Source: Limnoglobus roseus (GTDB lineage Bacteria; Planctomycetota; Planctomycetia; Gemmatales; Gemmataceae). Taken from it: a stretch of 64,000 nt of DNA. Within the stretch, counting starts at the first letter, position 1; each line of letters opens with the position of its first letter. Positions 55,801-63,309 of this stretch are shown piece by piece. Location of the stretch: the NCBI RefSeq assembly GCF_008254045.1, contig NZ_CP042425.1, positions 124,001-188,000 on the forward strand, given 5' to 3'. A program made the position numbers and the translations under genes. Below the pieces are notes generated by a model that saw nothing but the letters and a program-made list of their open reading frames with translations, was not told where the DNA came from and ran no database searches.

Positions 55801-56103
55801 TCGGCGGACGTGGCAAAGGCGAACGCGGCGCAACCGCACTACCAACCGTTGGCCCTGCCGACGCTGATCGAGGCGAAGGACGTGCCAACGCTGGCGAAGG
55901 TGGCCCGCGACAAGAAGGCCGCCGAACCCGCTCGCTTGGGAGCCGTCGAGGGGTTGGGCTTCATGGCCGTGGTGGACGCGGAGGCGGTCCTCGCGGAGAT
56001 CGGCGCGGCCGCCGGTGACGACGAGGACGTGCGCAAGGCCGCGTGGAAGGCGTTACGGCGGTCGAAGCGTGCACGAAAACGATTCACCGCAGAGGGCACT
56101 TGA
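49843..56103 (+). CDS. Giant WD40-HEAT repeat protein, 2086 aa
   Basis: Residues 1-290 form a WD40-like beta-propeller (CLAADKTGQWLAVGTAKGTVAVFDGQD; VTVMLAHDAERFLTGSRDATIKNW; VVAACDDNSLRVFWLTDDG). The remaining 1800 residues are HEAT/PBS-lyase-type repeats (DPRAVNRLNSLLYDSQASVRDAAYSAVAKL; DVRVRAAAALGRLGDPAAVGPLLALA; DPRAVDVLLKFANENGHALQETAAEALGHL). No signal peptide. Such large superhelical scaffolds bind proteins or nucleic acids. The last six residues (FTAEGT) are encoded by the repeat at 56082. A 9-bp-arm hairpin at 54364-54384 lies within the gene (translated PAARCSRGP). Same strand and direction as the small RNAs, the SWIM gene and the RT gene; probably one functional unit. Confidence 0.82.
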   Translation: MPVERYFPYRGDITAAVGVGGTVAFVTRHVEGQPTAVYRLDVDRLALSETALPCGGVALAADASTLYVAGTDRRAYKVEKAPKPLGEPFADAIVAILPVSGDRLAVVAGKHLALLSRGDGSLLQSLELPEAGTCLAADKTGQWLAVGTAKGTVAVFDGQDKAEFEAAEAEKLHDGAVTALLFEPEELRFFSAGADHKLLSTFARGRLEPEDKGRGNNHEDIVTVMLAHDAERFLTGSRDATIKNWPRVGGIKPSTLKENVGRVVAIVKLVASKPMVVAACDDNSLRVFWLTDDGRLDDDCKIKAYGAMDWAKNELAAAHDSKRREKALKALWDWNDAASLELIAKQIERDSDPALKVQAAKILGWVQNPRAVTLLEPFITHADGKVRVQVFEGLANQLGKADFKPIDLALKTNQADIGVLAVKALEPLAKADDQALARLTSTLNAPAWDVRKAALAALEAVFEPTSPQASLVALASAHGDLRALALGRAFDRGLLADARVQSAIRRRLEDDDTGVRKVAFLLSVLSRPKLAEFLRSADGELHRQLNEIEKSDKAPPKVSAKVKLDDADYDTLLQATASRALDTCLRGAKGLALLRDPRAFALLLQLSREENTDARVEVCRALAALGDPRAVNRLNSLLYDSQASVRDAAYSAVAKLNEKTPLAAAEAGLAAGEPDVRRRALQTLLDATKAGADGRDLLVRAINDPAPTVRSEAFKAVLNQKVAGGGEATLRFARQSIHADVRKDVLTEVIAQAGEPWATPFLYEFLDDPDADLRGEAFAAATRKTKELAPLEAALKSKFADVRTLAVDGFIKKHTPAAQAFIVQALADADTGVRRLALSALIDDEAREALTAALRSEHADVRVRAAAALGRLGDPAAVGPLLALATVAEPVEEWKKKSWAEAAETALAALAEIGDPQTLKPVLPLLESPHANLRTAAGTAAMWAARPGDEPALRGLLSHTDAEVKLRAAFGLAYLGDASVAPIVMHDFGSLGPDAQFAAAVALGGDSRLGLFLDHPTDHLRTWAVLVQLLLELRGTTGVPSRLLACLSAKAPRIRLTAAEALEVYADPVRFRAFVQTFANDRGDEAAWKISPEVLDSLADILAFGSSQLKARTARLFAFFTPKEQAGWDKAWAVHAKRFAAEIAAAKKQAAPLTPKLSAAELRELAFGAYVGLVREQGSATATPATIRVRQTALARIFAIASTSPENARAARPILTQALGDPNQPVRMQAFEHLLALNLDKTALAADALEAGHTDLGVKGLGLLTDGTTGTDGDAVLERVLLSRTDDLAVEAAKLLAKTKGQVPVAAISLDAVSEKMRQQAVTWLAAEYDKNADAQKQLRKAVESRYRHVRQAAAIELATKKDPAAFDVLATMLKEATDAAAQKKIVDSMVTLGDGRAVGALLDRAEHDPTGTALASDLFVAAGGFRKVESADRLLKMAEKKEWRAAALDAARVVSGFDQNSGDPDEEAAFAKTEQEQRPRHPDVLGKLLDKALALGDTGRVSNLLPAARCSRGPAVDPVLATLAANPDADLRLTAVITIGWRLRKRNGPPDALLKALRHKDPTTQFAAAEGLARGGRAEGLQVLLSSLEYLEDVAMRRNAVLALGELADPRAVDVLLKFANENGHALQETAAEALGHLRKSPRGDEIGTLLERLAKSPMAGVAQRALVGLRWFDSPGGWTLIRTAAKSNNWRTRQTAVEQLGYDATPAGRDTVRERLRKDADNDVVNAAFDAAVRQFGPDSLEPYYAAVETPNENDFTAMGTAEVDVLKALRERGDTLRLLQTLPLTTGEGFAAVESILMSRPLPSDDVMAKALASDNQWSVKAAARMIGRAVTPPTAVRKPLEAALAKWWAEWQTRRDTMLRRVGQADEEATRKAVKLAEVALEELLWPAARFGFAEKLLAELLTARPHDIWMYSLRKHVLTSLSAVPAAFLPGLEAILRGTTAELRPLAAGLLAKATPQQAAKLAAEFFADRAVYARLTGSAKSADVAKANAAQPHYQPLALPTLIEAKDVPTLAKVARDKKAAEPARLGAVEGLGFMAVVDAEAVLAEIGAAAGDDEDVRKAAWKALRRSKRARKRFTAEGT

Positions 56104-56198
56104 GAGCACGAGAGGAAAACCAAGAAGAGAGTTCAAAGCAGGGTTTAATTCTCTTCCTCTTCTTTTCTCATGTGCCCTCCGTGCCCTCTGCGGTGAAT
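56082..56198. repeat. Palindromic intergenic repeat (CCGCAGAGGGCAC family)
   Basis: Perfect 18-bp arms 56082-56099 and 56181-56198, with further partial pairing inward. It contributes the last codons of the WD40-HEAT gene and ends 20 bp before the SWIM gene. Confidence 0.85.
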
Positions 56199-56218
56199 AA
56201 TCTTCGAGGTGATTCTCC

Positions 56219-58060
56219 ATGCCGGATGACATTCCTCCCGACCAACCCGCGACGCCGGCCCACCTGAGTTACGGCGGTAGCAGCCGCGTCGCCACCACCG
56301 GCGACACGGCCCGCGTCGAACTCTTCGGCAACCTCGACCGTCCGCCGGTCGCGTTCGACGCCACGGTGACGAACCCGATCCGCTTCCGCGAGGCACTGTC
56401 GGCCCTCTACGCCGTCGTCGGCAGCGATTACCGGTACGTGCCGAAGGACCGTACCGCGTACATGGCCTACCTGCGGCTGAAGCGCGAGACGGCCGCCCTC
56501 AACATCTGGCAGGCCCAGCAGGCGTATTTCGGTTGGCTGCTTCGCAACGACCCGCTCGCGTTCTGCATCCTCGACCCGGTCGTCAGCGTTCACCCCGATC
56601 AGGTCATGTTCGAGGTCTTCGGCAAGGACGAGAGCAGTTACGCCGCCCTCGCGTTCAAACGGTCGGCGTTCGCCGAAGTCGGCACGACCACTTGCGGCAC
56701 CACGAACATCGACTTCAGCGACGCGCTGTACCAGAGCGTGCAGCAGATGCGGTCCACCCGCAAGACGCGGCTGACCGTCGGCAGCGCCGGCGTCGGCGTG
56801 ATGACGGAAACGCGGCCCGAGGTGTTGGAGAAGCAGATCCGCATTCCCGATTCGTGGATGCGCGGCCTCCTGCAAGTGCAGTCGGCGGCGACACTGCCGT
56901 TCGACCACCTGCGGCTGGCGCCGATGGACCTGTACAACGCCCTCCGCACGCTCCGCATGAACGGCGACCGCAAGGGCAAGCGCCGCGGCCTGCGATTTGA
57001 ACTCGTGCCGGCGCAGCAACCGCGGATCGTGCTGGAGCCGTGGGAGACGGTCATCCCGGCGACGGCCGAGCCGTTCAAGGGGAAGGCCGCCCGCGTCGTA
57101 CGTGTGTGGGGCCGCCGGCGGCTCATGACCATCAAGCGACTGCTGCCGTTCGTCGAGAGCGTGGACGTGTACCTCCTCGGTAACGGCCTGCCAAGCTTCT
57201 GGGTGTTCCGCGCCGGTGACATCACGTTGACACTCGGCCTAACCGGGTTCACGTCCGCGAACTGGTCGTCGGCCCTCGGCTTCGACCTACTGCTGCCGCG
57301 GAAGACGCAGACGCCGGACGGGTTGACGAAGGTGGTGAAGTATCTCGCCGATGGCGTGTGGGCCGCGACGCGCGAGGAGATCGCGAAGGCGACCGGCGTG
57401 AAGGGGTCGGCGTTGCTCGAAACGCTTCAACTCGGCTGCCAGCAAGGGCAGTTGATGTTCGACATCGCGAACAGCGTGTACCGCCTGCGACCGATCCTGA
57501 ACGAGCCGATCGACCTGGTGCGGTTGCAGTATCGTAACCAGCGGGAGAAGGTGGCCTTCGACCTGCTGACGCGGCGCGACGCGGTGAAGATCGTCAGCGA
57601 GAACCGCATCGCCGGGCAAGGGCTGGAACTGACGGGACGGGTGTCCGTCGAGGAAGACAAGCGCGACTACCGCCCGCAGATGGTGGTGGCCGACGAGGGG
57701 CAGGTTCGCAAGGTGACGTGTACCTGCACCCTGTTCCGCACGCAGGGGATCAAGAGCGGGCCGTGCGTTCACCTGATCGCGATACGGCTGGCGTTCGCCG
57801 ACAAGGAAGCGAAGCGGGCGAAGACCGACGACGCCGTCGTCTTCGAGACGCGGGCGTTCACGAAGCGCGACGGCGACACCGAGCAGACGATGCAGCTCTC
57901 GCTCGAACGGCAGAAGTTAAAGGTGCGGTGGGGCCAGGCCGGGCAGCCGATGCGGTTGCAATCGCTGAAATTCAACAGCGAGGCCGAGGCTCGGAAGGCG
58001 TACTTCGAGCGGCTGACGGAGCTAGACGCGAAGGGCTACCTCGACGCAGTGGCGGAGTGA
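56219..58060 (+). CDS. SWIM zinc-finger protein
   Basis: 613 residues. The SWIM motif is complete: C501-x-C503-x12-C516-x-H518 (CTCTLFRTQGIKSGPCVH), a zinc-binding fold that contacts DNA or protein. The N-terminal 480 residues contain a helical and strand-rich region without a recognised domain. SWIM proteins occur with MolR/HEAT proteins in the yeh gene neighbourhood of E. coli (YehQ), where MoxR ATPase and VWA genes are also present; here no such genes are seen and a retron-type RT follows instead. It starts 115 bp after the WD40-HEAT gene; its stop is 8 bp before the repeat in front of the RT. Confidence 0.85.
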   Translation: MPDDIPPDQPATPAHLSYGGSSRVATTGDTARVELFGNLDRPPVAFDATVTNPIRFREALSALYAVVGSDYRYVPKDRTAYMAYLRLKRETAALNIWQAQQAYFGWLLRNDPLAFCILDPVVSVHPDQVMFEVFGKDESSYAALAFKRSAFAEVGTTTCGTTNIDFSDALYQSVQQMRSTRKTRLTVGSAGVGVMTETRPEVLEKQIRIPDSWMRGLLQVQSAATLPFDHLRLAPMDLYNALRTLRMNGDRKGKRRGLRFELVPAQQPRIVLEPWETVIPATAEPFKGKAARVVRVWGRRRLMTIKRLLPFVESVDVYLLGNGLPSFWVFRAGDITLTLGLTGFTSANWSSALGFDLLLPRKTQTPDGLTKVVKYLADGVWAATREEIAKATGVKGSALLETLQLGCQQGQLMFDIANSVYRLRPILNEPIDLVRLQYRNQREKVAFDLLTRRDAVKIVSENRIAGQGLELTGRVSVEEDKRDYRPQMVVADEGQVRKVTCTCTLFRTQGIKSGPCVHLIAIRLAFADKEAKRAKTDDAVVFETRAFTKRDGDTEQTMQLSLERQKLKVRWGQAGQPMRLQSLKFNSEAEARKAYFERLTELDAKGYLDAVAE

Positions 58061-58068
58061 TCGAAGAG

Positions 58069-58193
58069 AAAACGGAACGCGGATGACGCTAGATTTTGAA
58101 CGCCGGATGAAAACCGGATCAGAGCCGAAATCGGTTTTGGTCTTATCCCGCGTTGATCCGCGGTGAAATCCGGCGTCATCCGCGTTCCGTTTT
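58069..58193. repeat. 125-nt inverted repeat directly upstream of the RT gene
   Basis: Perfect 21-bp arms 58069-58089 and 58173-58193, further imperfect pairing inward and an inner hairpin with AAAACCG/CGGTTTT. It sits where a retron msr-msd normally lies. However, its CCGCG/ATCCGCG wording is that of a common interspersed repeat, and the other gaps of this operon hold unrelated palindromes of similar size. It may be a repeat or an RT-linked RNA. Confidence 0.7.
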
Positions 58194-58207
58194 AAGGAAT
58201 CCGACGA

Positions 58208-59512
58208 ATGGCAACGACCACGACCGACCCCATCGCCCTTTGGCAGAGCATCCTCCAGGCCGGCGGCGTGCGAGCGTACATCGACGCGCAGTTGAAGGAA
58301 CGCGGGTTCCTTGTGACGCGCCGCGATGCGGATGCCATGAGCGACCGCGAGAAGGATCAGTACAAGAAGGCGCTCAAGCAGGAGGCGGCCGAGAAGAAGA
58401 AGCTGAAGAAAGAGGCGTGGGCCGCGTACAAGACGGCGCACATCGTTCACCTCGGCGACGGTGTCTTCTGGAGCGATGAGGCGAAGCCGGACAAGTGGGA
58501 CACGCCGAACAGCGAGGAGCGGGCGGCCGAGAACGAACTGCCGGCTCTCGACTCGCCGAAGCAACTGGCCGAGGCGCTCAGCCTGACGATCCCGCAACTC
58601 CGCGGGATGTGCTACCACCGCGACGCGGCGACGAAGCTGCACTACGTCCGCTTCACCATCCCGAAGCGCGACGGCACGCAACGCCCGATCTGGGCGCCGC
58701 TGCCGAAGTTGAAGGCGGCCCAGCGGTGGATTCTGCACAACATTGTCGAACGCCTGCCCGTCCACGGCTCGGCCCAGGGCTTCCTCGCCGGCCGGTCGAT
58801 CCTCTCGAACGCGGCGGTTCACACGAACGCGAAGACCATCCTCAAGATGGACGTGACCGACTTCTTCCCGACGGTGACGTGGCGGCGGGTCCGCGGCGTC
58901 TTCCGGCGGGCCGGGTACCGCGAACAAATTTCGACGCTGCTCGCGCTGATCTGCACCGAGGCCCCGCGGGAGATCGTGCAACATGACGGGAAAACGTACT
59001 ACGTCTCGCTCGGCGCCCGCTGCCTGCCACAAGGCGCGCCGACCAGCCCGGCGTTGACGAACGCCCTGTGCCTGCGACTCGACCGGCGGCTGACGGCCCT
59101 CGCGGCGAAACTCGGCTGGCGATACTCGCGATATGCCGACGACATGACGTTCAGCCTGCCGGCCGGCCACGCGGGGAAGCCGCACCTCGGCAAGTTACTC
59201 GGCTGCGTGAAGCGGGTGGTGACAGCCGAGGGCTTCGAGGTGAAGGCTGAGAAGACCCGCGTCCACCGCAGCGGCGGTCGGCAGAGCGTGACCGGCCTCG
59301 TGGTCAACGGCGACGGCTCACCGCGCACGCCGCGGAAGCTCCGTCGCGAACTGCGGGCAGCCCTCCACAACTTGCAGCACGGCAAGCCGCTCAAGGACGG
59401 CGACACGCTGCCGCGACTGATGGGCTTGGCCGCCTACGTGTACATGACCGACGCGAAGCGGGGAAAGGAACTCCTGACGGCGCTCGGCAAGTTCGCGACG
59501 GGTGGACTGTAA
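58208..59512 (+). CDS. Retron-type reverse transcriptase
   Basis: 434 residues. Palm and finger motifs in order: RPIWAPLPKLKAAQRWI, NAAVH (201-205, the retron-specific NAxxH of region X), MDVTDFFPTV (first catalytic Asp), PQGAPTSPALTN (264-275), YADD (309-312), GFEVKAEKTRV, and VTGLVVN (351-357, the retron-specific VTG of region Y). Residues 1-130 form an N-terminal extension with a Lys/Glu-rich helix, longer than in classical retrons. No maturase or HNH domain, so not a group II intron RT. Retron RTs make a branched or hairpin cDNA from a cognate ncRNA. Last gene of the block that starts with the two small RNAs; ATG 58208 is 14 bp after the inverted repeat. Confidence 0.92.
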   Translation: MATTTTDPIALWQSILQAGGVRAYIDAQLKERGFLVTRRDADAMSDREKDQYKKALKQEAAEKKKLKKEAWAAYKTAHIVHLGDGVFWSDEAKPDKWDTPNSEERAAENELPALDSPKQLAEALSLTIPQLRGMCYHRDAATKLHYVRFTIPKRDGTQRPIWAPLPKLKAAQRWILHNIVERLPVHGSAQGFLAGRSILSNAAVHTNAKTILKMDVTDFFPTVTWRRVRGVFRRAGYREQISTLLALICTEAPREIVQHDGKTYYVSLGARCLPQGAPTSPALTNALCLRLDRRLTALAAKLGWRYSRYADDMTFSLPAGHAGKPHLGKLLGCVKRVVTAEGFEVKAEKTRVHRSGGRQSVTGLVVNGDGSPRTPRKLRRELRAALHNLQHGKPLKDGDTLPRLMGLAAYVYMTDAKRGKELLTALGKFATGGL

Positions 59513-59959
59513 GACTTTTCCTACGGTTGTCTGTGCCTGCCTTGAGACTCGCTCACAACCCGGCTCGAACCGCTTGCCCGTGGGCCTACCCGCAAGCGTG
59601 ACACAATTCTCACAACCAGGATCGCGAGCCCAACAACTGTGGTGCTGAAGGTACTCGCACACCGGAAGCAGACACAAGTCCTGGAACCCATCGTACCTGC
59701 CTTGTCCAACGGCGAGAACGACGTAAATGCCGGCTCCGACCAGGCACACCACAAACAGAACTAATCGCCACACCTCAGGAACCCCGACAGTTGACGTGCC
59801 CACCCTTCCCGCCGTCACGCGATTTTCACACATCCAGCCCCTAGCGAACCGGGTCACCGATCCGGTACAATCGTTCTCACCCGCAGATTCGGAGCGCTCG
59901 CCGTCTCCCCGATGTCTCGCCCCCTCCGGCAGCGCTCGGCCCCTGGGAGATTGACACCG
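59513..59959. other. Intergenic region downstream of the RT
   Basis: About 450 bp without a confident gene. A minus-strand frame with one hydrophobic helix begins at 59833 but runs far into the antisense of the RT gene, so I do not call it. No terminator is evident directly after the RT. Confidence 0.4.
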
Positions 59960-60649
59960 ATGCCTAGCCCATTCCCCGGCATGGACCCGTTCCTCGAAGA
60001 CCCGAAGGTCTGGAAACAGTTCCAACAGCAGTTCGTCTCCGGGCTGTACCACATCCTGCTGCCGAACCTTGTCGACCGGTACCGTGCCCGCATCGGCGTG
60101 CGGTCCTACGTCGTCGAGACGCCGTTGTTCACGTCGGTGCTGCGCGAGCCGCACGAGGAACAGTTCATCGAAGTCCGCGAGCGGGGCGACGGGCAACTCG
60201 TTTCCCTCATCGACGTGGTCAGCCCGGCCAACAAGACGACCGACGTCGGCCGCGAGGCGTACCACGCCACCCGCAAACTGATCCTCGGGCAACGGGCCGC
60301 GTCGCTGGAGGTAGACCTCGTGACGCAGGGCCGGCCGCTATTGGACTTCGCCCGCGACTCGCTGCCGGAACACGACTACACGTTCACCGTGACGCGGGCC
60401 GCTGCCCCAGGCAAGTTCGAAATCTACACCACCACCGTGCAGAAGCGCCTGCCGAAGTTCAAACTGCCGCTCGCCGCCGACGACCGCGACGCGATGCTCG
60501 ACCTGCAAGACGTCTTCCGGCGGGCGTACGACCTCGGGGCGTTCCAGAAGCACGTTGACTACGGCCAACCGCTCGCGGCCGCCGTCAAACTTGCGGACGT
60601 GAACCGAACCTGGATCGAACTCATGCTCAAACAGTGCAAGCTGAAATAG
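59960..60649 (+). CDS. DUF4058 protein
   Basis: 229 residues beginning MPSPFPGMDPFLEDPKVW, the DUF4058 signature, and continuing with YRARIGVRSYVVE, FIEVRERGDGQLVSLIDVVSPANKT and the terminal YDLGAFQKHVDY. The acidic motif EVRERG...IDVVSPANK recalls PD-(D/E)XK folds, but activity is unproven. Frequent in planctomycetes and cyanobacteria, often in several copies. Not obviously part of the retron block. Confidence 0.9.
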   Translation: MPSPFPGMDPFLEDPKVWKQFQQQFVSGLYHILLPNLVDRYRARIGVRSYVVETPLFTSVLREPHEEQFIEVRERGDGQLVSLIDVVSPANKTTDVGREAYHATRKLILGQRAASLEVDLVTQGRPLLDFARDSLPEHDYTFTVTRAAAPGKFEIYTTTVQKRLPKFKLPLAADDRDAMLDLQDVFRRAYDLGAFQKHVDYGQPLAAAVKLADVNRTWIELMLKQCKLK

Positions 60650-60884
60650 TTCGACCTCTGTTCGGGGCACGATTTTCACTGCAAGATCGGAACGGAAGCG
60701 GTAGAATCACGGTTCCGGCAGAAATTTCCCGGGCGGGAAGAGACGAGTTTTGACGGATTTTCCGAATCGCCTTCCCCCGTGATAATGGCACGCTAAACTC
60801 ACCGCAGAACGTGCCCCGCTCACCCACCACGTTTGTCGTGTTACCCGTGTCGGGTCGAGCTGCCGGCTAAAACCGGGTTCTGCT

Positions 60885-63137
60885 ATGGCCATTCGAACCA
60901 CCAGTACGAGTGACGGGGTGAAGACGCCCGTTCCGCTCCCGCACCTGCTCCGCAAACTGCTCGCGGCCTCGATCATCCCGCCGGGTGATTGGGAAGTTTC
61001 GACGGCCGAGACGCGCGACGCCGTCCTCGCGGCCCCGGACGACGATAGCCTGCTGCAAGCCCTCTTCGCCACGAACCTCCTCACTGCCTTCCAACTCGGC
61101 CGCCTCCGCGGGAACGAATCGCACACGCTCGTCCTCGGCAATTACCGCATTCTCGAGAAGATCGGGGCCGGCGGCATGGGCGTGGTCTTCCGGGCGGAGC
61201 ACGTGAAGCTGCGGAAGCCGGTGGCCGTGAAGGCGCTGTTCATCGACGGCGAGAAGAACCGCCGGGCGCTCGACCGCTTCTTCAACGAGGTGCTGGCCGT
61301 CACGCGGTTGAAGCACCCGCACATCGTCGCGGCCGTGGACGCCGGCGAGCAGGCCGGGGCCGGGCCGAACGGCGCGCCGGTGCCGTACCTGGTCATGGAG
61401 TACGTCGCTGGGAGCAACCTCGAAGACGCCGTGACCGAGAAGGGGCCGCTCAAGATCGAACAGTCGTGCCTCGTCGCCCACCAAGTGGCGGACGCACTGA
61501 CCGAAGCCCACCGACAAGGACTGATCCACCGTGACGTGAAGCCCGGTAACGTATTGCTGACGCCAGACGGCACTGCTAAGTTGCTCGACTTCGGCGTGGC
61601 CCGCCTGCCGACGCCGGAAGACCGGATGACGAAGGACGGCGCGCGGCTCGGCACGATCGGGTACATGGCCCCCGAGCAGGTTCGCAACGCCCGCGCCGTG
61701 GACGCGCGGGCGGACATCTTCGGTCTCGGGGCCACCCTGTTCTTCATGCTGACCGGCCGCGACCCGTTCGACCCGCCGGTCGGTTCGGCCGGGGCGCTGC
61801 ACCCGCCGTCCGCCCGCGACTTCCGCTCGGACGTGCCGGAGAGCCTGAACGCCGTGCTGATGAGGCTCATGGCGCTCAACCCGGCCGACCGCGTGCCGAC
61901 CGCCGAGGCGGCCATGCGGGAACTGCTGCCGTTCCTGAAGTCGATCACCCGGCCGACGGCCTTGATGGACCCGCTCGGGGACGGGGCGGCGGAATCGTGG
62001 GTCGAGACGGTGCCCGACGGCGTCCCCGACGCCGCCCCGGTGCCGCACCAGATTTTGGTCGTGGACGACCAAGTAGACGTTCGCCGCGTGTGCAAGTTGG
62101 CTCTGGCCGGCGACGGCGCGCGGTGCGACGAGGTTGGCAACGGCAATGACGCGGTGGCGAAGGTCCGCGAAACCGACTACGACCTCGTCCTGTTAGACGT
62201 GGACCTGCCCGGCATCAACGGCGAACAGGTGCTGCGGCGGATCCGCCAGAACCCGCCGTCGCCGCACATCAAGGTCATCATGCTCTCCGGCCGCACGAGC
62301 GGCGACGAACTGTCGCGGATGATGAACGCCGGGGCCGACGACTTCCTGACCAAGCCGTTCAGCCTCGTGCAACTGCGGGCGCGGGTGAAGTCGGCCCTCA
62401 AACTGAAGGACGCGCAAGACCGCTCCGAGACGCTGAACAGCCAGTTGATGACGCTGAACGCGGAACTGGAGCGCGGCGTCTCGTCCCGCGATAGCGAGTT
62501 GCTGCACGCCCGCGGGGCGATGGTTCTGGCACTGGCGAAACTCGTCGAACAACGGTCGGCCGAAACGGGCAGCCACCTGATCCGGTTGCAAAAATACTGC
62601 CGCGTGCTGGGCGATGCCGCCCGAAGGACGCCCGCGTTCGCGGACCGGCTGACGCCCGACTTCCTGCAAGTGCTGGAAGACGCGGCCCCGCTGCACGACA
62701 TCGGCAAGGCGGCCGTGCCCGACTACATCCTGAACAAGCCCGGCCGCCTCGACCCGCACGAGCGGGTACTGATGGAGGCGCACACGACCAACGGCGCGGA
62801 GACGCTGCAAGAAGTCGCCCGGAAGTACCGCTTCGCGACCGGCTTCCTGCAAATGGCGATCGACGTGGCCCGCAGTCACCACGAGAAGTGGGACGGCACC
62901 GGGTACCCCGACCGCATGGCCGGCGAGGAGATTCCACTGGCGGCCCGCCTCATCGCCGTGTGCGACGTGTACGACGCCCTGCGGTCTCGCCGCGTGTACA
63001 AGCCTGCCCTGTCGCACAACATGGCCATGATGACGATGGTCGACGCCTCGCCCGGCCACTTCGACCCGAGCCTGCTCATGGTCTTCCGCAGCATCGCCGA
63101 CAAGTTCGACGAAGTCTTCCGCGAGACGGGTGAGTAA
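60885..63137 (+). CDS. Ser/Thr kinase - receiver - HD-GYP fusion protein
   Basis: 750 residues with three signalling modules in one chain. Hanks kinase: Gly loop GAGGMGVV (94-101), Lys116, HRDVKPGN (215-222), DFG (235-237), APEQ. Receiver domain about 388-505: ILVVDDQ with the acidic pair, phosphoacceptor Asp near 437 in LLDVDLPG, and KPFS. HD-GYP about 545-745: LHDIGK near 602 and HHEKWDGTGYPD near 664, the hallmarks of a cyclic-di-GMP phosphodiesterase. No membrane helix, so cytoplasmic. It may link kinase signalling to c-di-GMP removal. Such a fusion is uncommon. Confidence 0.93.
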   Translation: MAIRTTSTSDGVKTPVPLPHLLRKLLAASIIPPGDWEVSTAETRDAVLAAPDDDSLLQALFATNLLTAFQLGRLRGNESHTLVLGNYRILEKIGAGGMGVVFRAEHVKLRKPVAVKALFIDGEKNRRALDRFFNEVLAVTRLKHPHIVAAVDAGEQAGAGPNGAPVPYLVMEYVAGSNLEDAVTEKGPLKIEQSCLVAHQVADALTEAHRQGLIHRDVKPGNVLLTPDGTAKLLDFGVARLPTPEDRMTKDGARLGTIGYMAPEQVRNARAVDARADIFGLGATLFFMLTGRDPFDPPVGSAGALHPPSARDFRSDVPESLNAVLMRLMALNPADRVPTAEAAMRELLPFLKSITRPTALMDPLGDGAAESWVETVPDGVPDAAPVPHQILVVDDQVDVRRVCKLALAGDGARCDEVGNGNDAVAKVRETDYDLVLLDVDLPGINGEQVLRRIRQNPPSPHIKVIMLSGRTSGDELSRMMNAGADDFLTKPFSLVQLRARVKSALKLKDAQDRSETLNSQLMTLNAELERGVSSRDSELLHARGAMVLALAKLVEQRSAETGSHLIRLQKYCRVLGDAARRTPAFADRLTPDFLQVLEDAAPLHDIGKAAVPDYILNKPGRLDPHERVLMEAHTTNGAETLQEVARKYRFATGFLQMAIDVARSHHEKWDGTGYPDRMAGEEIPLAARLIAVCDVYDALRSRRVYKPALSHNMAMMTMVDASPGHFDPSLLMVFRSIADKFDEVFRETGE

Positions 63138-63235
63138 CACGCGCCGACCGGCAAGTCGCTCCCTTGTAGCGGGTCGGCCAACGGCCGGCCAGACTTTGGC
63201 TCTGCCCCATCTCATGGTTCGTTCACAAAGCCCCC

Positions 63236-63241
63236 TATAAT
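63236..63241 (+). promoter_or_regulatory. -10 box of the M28-type peptidase gene
   Basis: Perfect TATAAT, 68 bp upstream of the start codon; no clear -35. Confidence 0.45.
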
Positions 63242-63309
63242 AATTCGCACGAACCTCCCCGGCCGCCGATCCGCGGCCGTTCTCATTCCCATTTTCGAGT
63301 GGCGCACTC

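Noticed and set aside
52969..55845. Very long antisense frame opposite the WD40-HEAT gene
   Set aside because: Arg-rich composition of a high-GC shadow frame; the sense frame has regular HEAT repeats throughout.
45836..59512. Diversity-generating retroelement
   Set aside because: The variable parts are paired arms, not an A-biased template/variable repeat pair, and no C-type lectin target or accessory protein is present. The RT has NAxxH and VTG of retrons.
58208..59512. Group II intron maturase
   Set aside because: No maturase X domain, HNH domain or intron RNA domain V-like hairpin was seen after the RT.
59318..59833. Minus-strand reading frame with one hydrophobic helix downstream of the RT
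   Set aside because: Nearly 200 bp are antisense to the RT C-terminus, no Shine-Dalgarno was seen, and it has no recognisable domain.
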